Origin: Balaenoptera acutorostrata | Lineage: Eukaryota; Chordata; Mammalia; Artiodactyla; Balaenopteridae | Direction: 5' to 3' | DNA length: 64,000 bases | NCBI RefSeq assembly: GCF_949987535.1 | Contig: NC_080074.1 | Span: forward strand, 28,727,268 to 28,791,267 | Shown here: piece by piece, positions 1 through 10,450 of the stretch | Position numbering within the stretch: the first letter of the stretch is position 1 | Layout: every line of letters starts with the position of its first letter | The notes under the pieces: model-generated | Seen by the model: only the letters and a program-made list of their open reading frames with translations | Databases searched by the model: none | What the model was told of the DNA's origin: nothing | Program-made: the position numbers and the translations under genes

Positions 1-676
1 AGAATTACCCACCTCTTCTCATGTAAATCCTACCTTAAAGTTTGTCTTCCTTTGCAGATACTTCCTGGATGCTGTTCTGAACACAAATTGTTTCTGTTCT
101 GTTGCTCCCCACTTCAGTCCTGCATGTAGAACCATTACTTAAACTAGTAAACCAGTGGACTCAGTGAATGTTTCCATGCAGAGTTGTGGTCATAGCTGTT
201 TTAAAACCAATCTAGTTATCATAGCCAATGTGTAGGTTTCTAGAAAGCAAAACCAACAGCTACTTGAAGTGGACATTCCAAAGACTATTTGTGTGAGTTT
301 GTGAAAGACAATGTCCTTAAAGAATTTTTCACACTACGTGGTACTTAATTTTTATTCAACAAAACCTTGAGAAAGCCATCCACATCTGCAAGAAAGGTTT
401 CTAAAATTAATAAATTTTAGATTCCTTGACACCCATCCATGAAACATTACTTTTTCTAAGTAAAGAGTAGTTGGCAAAAATCATTTGAGACGTTTCCCAT
501 AATCTCTCAAAGAATCTGGCTCAGAATCTGAGTCCTGGGACCAAACACAGATACTGACAACCCAGGTGGGTTCCTATTTCATCCAGACAAGTTTGTTTTT
601 CTTTTTCCTGGATGGATATTTTTAAGTGCCTGCTGGTTATTAGTCAGGGAAGAAGGGTGTTATAGGCCATTAACTT
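1..676. other. Unassigned AT-rich sequence
   Basis: No coding exon, RNA gene or repeat family is recognisable here. A run of 14 A follows at 677-690 without a recognisable element upstream of it. A pyrimidine-rich stretch ending in 'cag' near position 57 looks like a splice acceptor, but nothing coding follows it. Confidence 0.5.
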
Positions 677-784
677 AAAAAAAAAAAAAAGGACATTTCT
701 TCTCTTGAATTTTCCCCAAATGCTTTGGAAGGATTTCTATTGCATTATTGGTTGTGTATATTCTTACCATGATAATCCACTTTT

Positions 785-1184
785 TTTTTTTTTTTTTTTA
801 ATGTCTGAAACATTTATATTAACATATTTCCATACATATTTCCATACAAATACAAATATAAGATTTTTAGAAATTTCATGTAATGTCTGAAACATTTATA
901 TTAACATACTTCCATACAAATAACCCAATGAAAGTTTAGTATTAGTTGTTTTGTTTGTTTTTTTATACTGCAGGTTCTTATTAGGCATCAGTTTTATACA
1001 CATCAGTGTATACATGTCAATCCCAATTGCCCAATTCAGCACACCACCATCCCCACCTCACCGCAGTTTTCCCCCCTTGGTGTCCATATGTCCATTCTCT
1101 ACATCTGTGTCTCAACTTCTGCCCTGCAAACTGGCTCATCTGTACCATTTTTCTAGGTTCCACATACATGCATTAATATACGAT
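785..1184 (-). mobile_element. 5'-truncated L1 3' end, antisense, with apparent 3' transduction
   Basis: The stretch 967-1184 matches the 3' UTR of cetartiodactyl L1 read on the minus strand. It is preceded on the plus strand by a T-rich run (about 948-966, the first poly(A) tail), about 150 nt of non-L1 sequence (800-947), and a run of 19 T (781-799, a second tail). The same 14 bp, gataatccactttt, occurs at 771-784 and 1185-1198, which brackets the whole package. The simplest reading is one L1 insertion whose transcript read past its own poly(A) site and carried 3' flanking DNA. AATATA/TATAAA-like hexamers lie on the minus strand just before the outer tail. The L1 part is too short to encode anything. 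Confidence 0.75.
799..917. repeat. 37-bp direct repeat pair, 82-bp spacing
   Basis: Positions 799-835 and 881-917 match at 36 of 37 bases, starting 'taatgtctgaaacattta'. Both copies lie inside the non-L1 segment between the two T runs of the surrounding L1 insertion. Confidence 0.9.
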
Positions 1185-1198
1185 AGATAATCCACTTT

Positions 1199-1727
1199 TA
1201 GCAGCTTCATTTACATTAGCTATCACCCCAGAGAGCCATAGTAACAGGCCGCTGAATTAACAGAGAGAAATTGCTCTTGAAAGTAATCATTGTGAATGAA
1301 TTTTCGTCACTCAGTCTCATCATTTCATGCTGTTTTGTCTCTTTCTTTTTTGCCCCTGACGAAAGTTAAGCACAAAGAGGCCTTTTGTTATCTCATTTTC
1401 TTTAGAAAACTTAGTCTTATTAATCATAGCAGTTGGTTTATATAGACAACCAAAGAGTATCACCCATGCACACACACAAACCCCCGCCGAGTTTTTGAAA
1501 TGAGTTTCGGCTTCTTGTGGTGAACATTGTTTTATTTTACTTTACAATATCTCATGTAAATTTGGTTTTCATGTAACCTAATCGGTGCAAGTTTCTGTTT
1601 TAAGTACAGGGGCTTGTTTTAAGCAGGAGAATTGTGTTGGATTTACTTCAACAAAAAAGTTGAAATGTTAAACTCTTGGGGGGAAAACCTAGAATAAAGA
1701 AAGAAATAATATTAATAAAAAATATTT
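1199..1727. other. Unassigned sequence
   Basis: AT-rich single-copy-looking DNA with a short CA-rich stretch near 1470-1480. No gene or recognisable repeat seen. Confidence 0.5.
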
Positions 1728-1982
1728 AGCAAGTACTTAATGTCAGGCCCTATTTTAAAAGATTCTTAAAGGGTATTTTTGTTGTTGTTGTTTGCTAGTT
1801 TAATATTCTTTCATTTGCCCCCAATTTGGTGCTACAACTTTTGTTATTTTCCTCATTTTTCAGGTGAGGAAACAGGATTTCAGAGGATAGGTAACTTGCC
1901 CAAACTCACACAGCTATCAAACAGTGGATCCAGAATTATAACCCCGAAAGTCTGATTTCTTAATCTTTCTACTACATTCCCT
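1728..1982 (-). repeat. MIR SINE fossil
   Basis: The minus strand shows the MIR core: the plus strand reads 'ggtgaggaaacaggatttcagag', then 'aacttgcccaaactcacacagc', the reverse of the MIR 'ctgtgtgaccttgggcaagtt' core. About 70 nt of unrelated sequence with a GTT microsatellite separates its two parts. Confidence 0.7.
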
Positions 1983-2406
1983 TATATTATATGGTATCTG
2001 CTAAGGAATACTAAAGTGAATGGAAAAAAGGAATTAAAATTCTAATTAGTTACTATTTACATGAGCTTATAAAGCAACAGATAATGATTGACCTAGCTGT
2101 TGAACGGTTGAAAAGGTTTCTCCCAAAATATAATTTGCTGTTTAATCAAAATGAAATTAAGTTTTCACATGGTGCCTAAAAGCTGGAAGGTTTGGATTTT
2201 TTGTTTTTTGTTTTTCTTTTAAAGTATCTAAAGAATGGGCCAACAATGAGATAACCATTGGGGAAAACAGACACCAACAGCTGTTTTCTTCACCAAAATG
2301 CACTTGTGTTCAGAGTCATATTCAGCTGCATGAAATCAGAGTTTTGTAGGTTGAGAAGCTGCTAGAAATTTCAGCCAGACTCTATTTTTTAAAGATAAAC
2401 TTAAAG

Positions 2407-2705
2407 GGACTTCCCTGGTGGCCCAGGGGTTAAGAATCCGCTTGCCAATGCAGGGGACACGGGTTCGAGCCCTAGTCCGGGAAGATCCCACATGCCGCAG
2501 AGCAACTAAGCCTGTGTGCCACAACTACTGAGCCTGTGCTCTAGAGCCCACGAGCCACAACTACTGAGCCTGCGTGCCACGACTACTGAAGCCTGCGCGC
2601 CTAGAGCCCGTGCTCCGCAACAAGAGAAGCCACTGCAATGAGAAGCCCGTGTACCACAACGAAGACCCAACACAGCCAAAAATAAGTAAATAAAATAAAT
2701 TTTAA
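2407..2705 (+). mobile_element. CHR SINE (tRNA-Glu derived), long internal-repeat form
   Basis: This full-length SINE opens 'gggacttccctgg', has a degenerate A box near 2419-2429 and an intact B box at 2462-2472, and ends in an A/T-rich tail. The internal motif 'ccacaactactgagcc' recurs three times. The 16-bp duplication aaagataaacttaaag at 2391-2406 and 2706-2721 marks target-primed insertion. Minus-strand open frames inside it are repeat artefacts. Confidence 0.95.
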
Positions 2706-2799
2706 AAAGATAAACTTAAAGTAATAAAAAGTGATTACAGATATTACTGTTTTTAATTGTTAAATTTGGTTATCAGTACTGTTTCCAGATGTCCTTTCT

Positions 2800-3130
2800 A
2801 CATTTAATCCTTTCAGCAGATGGCTGTTGACACCTGCTCCGTGCCCAGCTCGGTTGAGGCCCCAGGAATATAGCGGTAAACAGAACAGACAAGTGGCTTT
2901 TGGAGATCCTCCTCCACTGAGGGAAACACTAATTGAAAAACTAAAAAATAAACATGTAATATAACATCAGGAAGTGGTAAATTCAGTGAAGAAAAAAATA
3001 AAACTGCGTAAAGCGAGAGACCGGGTAATCGGTGAAAGCTTCTCAGATACAGTAACATTTGAAGACCTTCTCTGAGGAGGTCACAGAATCTATGCAAAAG
3101 GGCGATGGGACACTTAGCAAGGTGAGGTGT
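2800..3130. repeat. Ancient mammalian interspersed repeat (family not named)
   Basis: The order of motifs ('ctccgtgcccagc', 'aatatagcggtaaacagaacagac', later 'gaagaccttctctgagga') matches a common mammal-wide repeat whose hallmark is 'gtgccaggcactg ... acagcagtgaacaaaacagac ... aaggcctctctgaggaggtgac'. Related fragments occur at about 23.1, 31.0, 49.7, 56.4 and 59.3 kb. I cannot assign a family name with certainty. Confidence 0.55.
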
Positions 3131-4368
3131 GCAAGAGGCCTTTCTGCATGTTTTTAAGATTTGAATGTGAGTGCATTGCATTTTTAACTGTCTGCCACTA
3201 CCAGCCCCGCCCTCTAACTGTTGTTCTTTTAAAACTCCATTCAGAGTGTAAGTTAATAGTTGCTTTGCAAAGAGTTGGCCCTTTTATTCTTTTTAATGTT
3301 TACTTGTTTTATTTTCCACATCTGGAGAAAGAAATACAATTTAACCAAATATTTGTGAATTCTTTTTCATTTTACAAATACTGTTAAAATTCCAATGAGC
3401 TTTGATGCAACATTTGATATTTTCGCTTTCCCAAGCATTTGCTAATAATCCATTTTCTGAGAGGAGATGAGGTTTCTCTTCCTGGTTTTCAGGAATAGGG
3501 TGTTTTGACAAATGTCTTGCTATTCAATACAAATAAACTTAGTTTGACTTCAGAATTAATGATAAAAATATTCTCTGGCTTGTATTTATAAACACCCACC
3601 TTGAAAACTAGTGATTTGTAAAAACAAGAGTCCCAACTTTTATCTTCCACCCAGGTCTCCTTTCTTGAGCACTCATTGAATCAGCTGCTCTTGTTTCCTT
3701 GGATTCCGGACCCTGCTTTCAGTACTCTTCCCTCTAACCACATGGGGACCACGTTCTATAACATCATCTGGTTCTTGGATCCAGCTAGTTCTTAGACCGC
3801 TTTTACTCACGGACTTCTCGATTTTCTGAGCTCATAATTTTTTGCAGTTTGATCAGGGTTTATGTCACTTACGGCTGAAGGACTCCTGATAAGACACTAA
3901 GGGAAGACCATAGGACTGGTAGGCAAGAAATCTGTCAGAGCAGAATGAAACAAAAAGATCTAGGTAGCCAATGACTTGGGACTCACACTGGTGCATATTT
4001 TGAGATAACCATAGCAGACAACAAAAATGCCAGCTGAATCCTGATCCTAGGGTAGGGGCTACTTGCCCTCTGGCCTCTTATTTTTTGCATGGTGGCTCTA
4101 CGGTTACAGATATCCAGGACTCAACTGTAGGGAGAGAGAATCTACAGATGTACACATGATCTAGTCTTGGCTGGAGCAAGATAAGAGCAATTAGAATTAT
4201 TAGGTTTCTCCTCATCCCAAGCAGTAAAAAGATTTCAGAACAAGCCTGGAGTTTCTCCTACTTACTACATGTGATCATCAATAAAGCATTTCATGTTCTC
4301 TGAGCTTATTTTCTTCCTTGATGAAATGGAGGAAAGTTCTACTACTTAACCCTCACAGCAGTTCTAGT
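3131..4368. other. Unassigned sequence
   Basis: About 1.2 kb with no recognisable gene or repeat. Open frames here are short and lack any familiar motif. Confidence 0.5.
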
Positions 4369-4478
4369 GTTATCCAGACTGGGACATTTCTGAGAGTAAA
4401 AGGAATATTCATCATGATGAAGGGCTAGCTGGCCTCAATTAGGACTGTCCCAGGCAGATCAGGACCTATGGGCACCCC
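4369..4478 (-). repeat. MITE-like fossil, family 'M'
   Basis: The segment contains 'ccagactgggacatttctgag' and 'aggactgtcccaggcagat', both diverged from a mammalian DNA fossil with core 'cctgggacagtcccggttt'. Further copies lie at 12840, 39806, 56300 and 61958. It has no coding capacity. Confidence 0.5.
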
Positions 4479-4603
4479 TTTTCTGAGTCATTCCTCCTGG
4501 TTCTTTCCTGACTGGATTTTTCACATCTACCTTCTGCCTTCAATCATCTTTTTAGAAAAAGAGATCATTCTAGATGGTTTCCTCTCTTTTTTGCTGTGTA
4601 TAC

Positions 4604-4710
4604 AGCTGGCTACATCATAATGCTATTATGAGCCAGACCCTGTTTTATATTCACCTTGTCTCATTGCATTTTCCCAGCATTCCTGTGAGGTAAGAATGAT
4701 TTAGGGACAA
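4604..4710 (-). repeat. MIR fragment
   Basis: The order 'gagccagaccctg', 'tctcattgcattttcccagc', 'cctgtgaggtaag' matches the 3' half of MIR in reverse. It is diverged and short. Confidence 0.45.
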
Positions 4711-4912
4711 GGAACAGTACTAGAGCAGTTGAATACTGCCCTTTGCACTGCCAGGCAGCAGCGGGCCTGCCATACGGAGCAGGCGCAGGCGATCAGAAGC
4801 TAGAACCTTTGCTCCGCTCACGGTGCTTGGCTGCCTTTGTCTTTCAGATGTGCAGATGAGAATAGCCTGCCTCATTTTCCTTTGCATCGTTTAAAATCTG
4901 GGGGTTTAATAA

Positions 4913-5364
4913 AAAGAAATGAAATCTTGCCATTGGCAGCAACATGAATGGACCTAGGGCGTGTTATGCTAAGTAAAACAAGTCAGACAGAGAAAGAAAA
5001 ATGCTGTATGATTTCACATACATGTGGAATCTAAAAAGCAAAACATACGAATATAACTAAACAGAAACAGAGTCATTGATACAGAGAACAAACAGGTGGT
5101 TTCCAGAGGGGAGAGGGTTGTGGGGAGGGGAGAAATAGGTGAGGGAGATGAAGGAGGTATGCGCTTCCACTTGCAAAATAAATGAGTCACAGGTATGAAG
5201 TTTATAATGTGGACGATAGAGTCAATAGTTGTGTAATATCTTTGGTGAAGTATGGTAACTAGATTTATCATGGTGATCATTTTGAAATGTATAGAAATAC
5301 CAAATCACTATGTCATGTAACAGGAACTAATGTAGTGATGTAAGTCAATTATGCCTCAAAAACA
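4913..5364 (+). mobile_element. L1 3' end (old L1M-type), sense
   Basis: The segment carries the typical end of mammalian L1: 'ggacctagg', 'agtcagacagagaaag', 'atgtggaatctaaaaa', 'gagaacaaacaggtggtttcc', then a weak A-rich end. It covers only the ORF2 tail and 3' UTR and codes for nothing intact. A second L1 3' end follows at once in the same orientation. Confidence 0.85.
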
Positions 5365-5754
5365 AGTGAATACAATCATAGGAAAACAGATTAGATTGGC
5401 GGTTACCAGAGGTGGGAGGTCAGGGGAGAGGGAATCAGATGAAGGTGGTCAAAATGTACAAACTTTCAGTTATAAGTAAGTTCTAGGGAAGTAATGCACA
5501 ACATGATTAATATAATTAACACTGCTGTCTGTTATACATGAAAATTGTTAGAGAGCAAAACCTAAGAGTTCTCATCACAAGGAAAGCATTTTTCCTATTT
5601 GTTTAATTATGTATCTAAATGAGATGATGAATCTTTACTAAACTTATTTTGCTAATCATTTCATGATGTATGTAAGTGAAATCACTATGCTGTACACCTT
5701 AAACTTATACAGTGCTGTATGTCAATTATATCTCAATAAAACTGGAAGAAAAAT
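5365..5754 (+). mobile_element. Second L1 3' end, sense
   Basis: The L1 3' UTR starts again with 'ggcggttaccagaggtggg' and runs through 'atgctgtacaccttaaactt' to 'gtcaattatatctcaataaaa', the expected terminal polyadenylation region. A diverged stretch in the middle (about 5560-5640) suggests an indel or another fossil. Confidence 0.8.
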
Positions 5755-6406
5755 GTCTGGGAGCTTATAATTTTCAAAGATAGAGGTAATATTTTTTAAA
5801 ATCAGAGATCTGCTTCAAAGTCTTTCCACTGTGGCTTCTGAAGGCTGTGCTAATAAAAAAAAAGAAGGGAGTTCCCCTTGAAGTGTCAGTGGAGCCTGGT
5901 TCTCTGGGCTCCAAGTGGAGATCTTCTTCCAGGTCTCTTGAGGCCTGAGCTCTGCTGTCTGTCACAGAGCCTCCTATGAGGGTGAAAATGAGAGTGAGCT
6001 CCTAGTTCCATCCTAAGCGTTCCCTGGAGGCAGTGACATGCTAGTGTGTTTGACACCCAGACAGAAGCATTTTCTACACCCTCCTCCTCTATTCCACAAA
6101 TTTATTTTCAGTAATAATCCTGTAATAATCAGTAAATGTTATTCTTTTCTTGATTTGTTCTTTAGTTGCAAATGCCAATTTTAAAAAGAAGAAAAATGAT
6201 ACTTTTAATGATACTATTGAAGCTTGGAAAAATATTTCATGTGTTAAAAATTTGTTCTTGAAAAATGAAAATATTACAACTTGCACTTCATGTTGCTTCA
6301 CCGTTTGAAATTTTAAACACAAATAAAAATTCCAAGCCATCCTACAGAATGATACAATTGAAGCAACTCTAGTTCCCTGTCTTTACAGTTACTTTATTAT
6401 TCTCAT
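5755..6406. other. Unassigned sequence
   Basis: No gene or named repeat recognised. The region lies between L1 relics on both sides. Confidence 0.5.
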
Positions 6407-9165
6407 TGATATTTTTCTTTAATTGGAGTATAGTTGCTTTACAATGTTGTGTTAGTTTCTGCTGTACAGTGAAGTAAATAAGCTATATGTATACATATAT
6501 CCCCTCCCTCTTGGACCTCCCTCTCACCACCCCCCATCCCACCCATCTGTGTCATCACAGAGCACCGAGCTGAACTCCCTGTGCTATACAGCAGGTTCCC
6601 ATCAGTTATCTATTCTACACATGGTAGTGTATATATGTCAGTCCTAATCTCCCAGTTTGTCCCACCCTCCCCTTCCCTCCCTGTGTCCACATGTATCTTC
6701 TCTACGTCTGTGTCTCTATTCCTGCCCTGCAAATAGGTTCATCTGTACCATTTTTCTAGATTCCACATATATGCGTTAGTATACGATATTGGTTTTTCTC
6801 TTTCTAACTTAGTTCACTCTGTATGACAGTCTCTAGGTCCATCCACATCTCCACAAATGACCCAATTTCGTTCCTTTTTATGGCTGAGTAATATTCCATT
6901 GTATATATGTACCACATCTTCTTTATCCATTTGTCTGTCGATAGACATTTAGGTTGCTTCCATGACCTGGCTATTGTAAATAGTGCTGCAATAAACATTA
7001 GGGTGCATGTGTCTTTTTGAATTATGGTTTTTTCAGGGTGTATGCCCAGTATTGGGATTGCTGGGTCACATGGTAGTTCTATGTTTTGTTTTTTAAGGAA
7101 CCTCCATACTGTTCTCCATAGTGGCTGTATCAATTTACATTCCCACCAATAGTGCAAGAGGGTTCCCTTTTCTCCACACCCTCTCCAGCATTTATTGTTT
7201 GTAGATTTTTTTGATGATGGCCATTCTGACCAGTGTGAGGTGATACCTCATTGTAGTTTTGATTTACATTTCTCTAATAACTAGTGATGTTGAGCATCTT
7301 TTCATGTGCCTCTTGGCCATGTGTATATCTTCTTTGGAAAAATGTCTATTTAGGTCTTCTACCCATTTTTTGATTGGGTTGTTTGTTTTTTTGATATTGA
7401 ACTGAATGAGCTGTTTGTATATTTTGAAGATTAATCCTTTGTCAGTTGCTTCATTTGCAAATATTTTCTCCCATCTGAGGGTTGTCTTTTTGTCTTGTTT
7501 ATGGTTTCCTTTGCTGTGCAAAAGCTTTTAAGTTTAATTAGGTCCCATTGTTTATTTTTGTTTTTATTTTCATTATTCTAGGAGATGGGTCAAAAAATAT
7601 CTTGCTGTGATTTATGTCAAAGAGTGTTTTTAATTTGTTTTCCTCTAGTGTCCAGTCTTACATTTAGGTCTTTAATCCATTTTGAGTTTATTTTTGTGTA
7701 TGGTGTTAGGTAGTGTTCTAATTTCATTCTTTTACAAGTAGTTATCCAGTTTTCCCAGCACCACTTATTGAAGAGACTGTCTTTTCTCCATTGTATATTC
7801 TTGCCTCCTTTGTAATAGACTAGGTGACCATACGTGCATGGATTTACCTCTGGGCTTTCTATCCTGTACATTGATCTATATTTCTGTTTTTGTGCCAGTC
7901 CCATACTGTCTTGATTACTGTAGCTTTGTAGTATAGTCTGAAGTCAGGGAGCCTGATTCCTCCAGCTCCATTTTTCTTTCTTGAGATTGCTTTGGGGGAC
8001 TTCCCTGGTGGCCCAATGATTAAGAATCCAACTGCCAATGCAGGGGACACGGTTTGAGCCCTGGTCCGGAAAGATCCCACATGCCGTGGAGCAACTAAGC
8101 CTGTGCACCACAACTACTGAGCCTGCGCTCTAGAGCCCACAAGCCACAACTACTGAAGCCCACGTGCCTAGAGCCTGTGCTCTGCAACAACAGAAGCCAC
8201 CACAATGAGAAGCCCACTCACAGCAACAAGGAGTAGCCCTCTGCTCGCCACAACTAGAGAAAGGCCACATGCAGCAACCAAGAACCAACACAGCCTAGAA
8301 TAAATAAAATTAAAACAAAAAAATTTTTTTAAAAAGATTGCTTTGGCTATTCAGGGTCTTTTGTGTTTCCATACAAATTGTAAAATGTTTTTGTTCTAAT
8401 TCTGTGAAGAATGCCACTGGTAATTTGATAGGGATTGCATTGAATCTGTAGATTGCTTTGGGTAGTATAGTCATTTTCACAATATTTATTCTTCTAAGAA
8501 CATGGTACATCTCTCCATTTGTTTGTGTCATCTTTGATTTCTTTCATCAGTGTTTTACAGTTTTCTGAGTACAGGTCTTTTGCCTCCTTAGGTAGGTTTA
8601 TTCCTAGGTATTTTATTCTTTTTGTTGCGATGGTAAATGGGATTGTTTCCTTAATTTCTCTTTCTCATCTTTCATTGTTAGTGTATAGGAATGCAAGAGA
8701 TTTCTGTGCATCAATTTTGTATCCTGCGACTTTACCAAATTCATTGTTTAGCTCTAGTAGTTTTCTGGTAGCATCTTTAGGATTTTTGATGTTTAGTATC
8801 ATGTCATCTGCAAACAGTGACAGTTTTACATCTTCTTTTCCAGTTGGTATTCCTTTTATTTCTTTTTCTTCTCTGATTGCCGTGGCTAGGACTTCCAAAA
8901 CTATGTTGAATAATAGTGGTGAGAGTGGACATCCTTCTCTTGCTCCTGATCTTAGAGGAAATGTTTTCAGTTTTTCACCATTGTGAAAGATGTTTGCTGT
9001 GGGTTTGTCATATATGGCCTTTATGATGTTAAGGTAGGTTCCCTGTATGCCCACTTTCTGGAGAGTTTTTATCATAAATCAGTGTTGAATTTTGTCAAAA
9101 GCTTTTTCTGCACCTATAGGGATGATCATATGGTTTTTATTCTTTAATTTGTTAATATGGTAGCA
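6407..9165 (-). mobile_element. 5'-truncated L1, antisense: ORF2 C-terminal half and 3' UTR
   Basis: Read on the minus strand, this is the distal part of L1. Positions about 9165-6804 hold ORF2p sequence and about 6800-6407 the 3' UTR. The reverse transcriptase catalytic motif Phe-Ala-Asp-Asp is at 8803-8814, and the ORF2p C-terminal region ('[11 protein letters not shown]') is near 7100-7150. Frameshifts and stops break the reading frame into at least six pieces, and a CHR SINE interrupts it at 7996-8334, so the element is dead. The 5' end stops abruptly at about 9165 inside ORF2. I could not find a convincing target-site duplication. Confidence 0.95.
7996..8334 (+). mobile_element. CHR SINE nested in L1
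   Basis: The body starts 'gggacttccctggtgg', with a B box at 8051-8061 that has one change (ggtttgagccc), and ends in an A-rich tail. Target duplications agattgctttgg lie at 7984-7995 and 8335-8346. Removing the SINE plus one duplication restores a continuous L1, so the SINE is younger than the L1. Minus-strand open frames across the junction join SINE to L1 and are artefacts. Confidence 0.95.
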
Positions 9166-10067
9166 GGAATACTTGGTACCACAGTACCACACAGATTAGG
9201 CTATGAAATTGCCTGAAAGGTTTAACTGAGTCCGTGTGAGTTGGGGGCAGACTGTATACCTGGACATTTTCCACAATAATTTTTATGTCAGATTCAATAT
9301 TTATTAAAGGATAAATAATGAAAATATGCTAATTTGAAGCTTATCCATCTATTATACAACTCAGTGGTAATCACAGCAATTACTTAAAATATAGACCAAG
9401 AAAAGATTTTTTTCAGGGAGGAGTATTTCACCACTGACATTGTTTGGAATTGTGATGCATGGCAATAATGATAGACCGGGTTATTTTTGATTTCAGATTC
9501 TCTACAGACAGCTTCTCTCTATGTGATATTGCCTAGACCAGAGCTTCCCATGGCCTTGAACTTCGAGCCTGACTGCCTAGAAGAAATGAAGTTCAGTGTC
9601 CAAAAGTATTTAAATAATCCCGCTCATTCCAGTTTTATCCATTAAATGTCATCTGTCATAAAGAAATGGGTACTGGAAAAAATTTTCACAACTTTTGAGG
9701 GATCTTGAGAGCGCTTTGTTATAAAGTACTCTTGAGCCCTTGACATTCATAAGCTGATGGTTATTATTATTATTCTCCCAAATAATAATCTACCCCCCAT
9801 CAGCAGGAAAATTATCCCCATTCACATGCCTTTCCCATCTTCACATTTTGATATTTAATCAAAACCCTGAATTTTGAACTAGAGTCAGTATGAATATATA
9901 ACATATACAGTAACCGATTAGTAACTCCTTAATTCTTTATGTAATTGGCAGTGAAGACTTGTAGATGGTCTGTCTGCTTGATTTTATAGCTACCTAAAGG
10001 TTTTAATCAGCACTCAGAATTTGATTTTGATCACCCCAGCTCAGCCTGAACTTGAACTTCAGTTAAA
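9166..10067. other. Unassigned sequence
   Basis: No gene or recognisable repeat seen between the truncated L1 end and the next L1 target site. Confidence 0.5.
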
Positions 10068-10081
10068 AGTGATGAGGCAAT

Positions 10082-10436
10082 AGCAACGTGGATGGACTTG
10101 GAGGGCATTATGCCTAGTGAAATAAGTCAGACAGAGAAAGATAAATACTATATGGTATCGCTTATATGTGGTATCTAAAAAATACAACAAACTAGTGAAT
10201 ATAACATAAAAGAAGCAGACTCATGGTTATAGAGAACAAGCTAGTGGTTACCACTGTGGGGGGCAACATGGGGTGGGGAGGTGGGAGGTACAAACTATTG
10301 GGTGTAAGATAGGCTGAAGGATGTATTGTACAACATAGGCAATATAGCCATTATTTTGTAGTAACTGTAGATGGAAAGTAACTTTTAAAAATTGTACAAA
10401 AATAAAATTTATTTTTAAAAAACCTAGGAGAAAAAC
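10082..10436 (+). mobile_element. Short L1 insertion, sense
   Basis: This is a 355-bp L1 3' end ('gtggatggacttggagg', 'agtcagacagagaaag', 'gtggttaccactgtggg') ending in an A-rich tail. It sits between 14-bp duplications agtgatgaggcaat at 10068-10081 and 10437-10450. The perfect duplications suggest a younger insertion than the neighbouring L1 ends. Confidence 0.93.
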
Positions 10437-10450
10437 AGTGATGAGGCAAT

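Noticed and set aside
38..130. Possible splice acceptor and short exon at the left edge
   Set aside because: A pyrimidine tract plus 'cag' is present, but the following sequence has no recognisable coding or donor site.
2500..2600. CRISPR-like regular short repeats
   Set aside because: The 'ccacaactactgagcc' units are an internal feature of the CHR SINE body, not a spacer array.
2407..2705. tRNA gene (B box and A box present)
   Set aside because: Only a tRNA-derived SINE head followed by a non-tRNA body and tail; the same head recurs in six copies.
8519..8986. 155-codon plus-strand open frame
   Set aside because: It is the antisense shadow of L1 ORF2; the real relic is on the minus strand.
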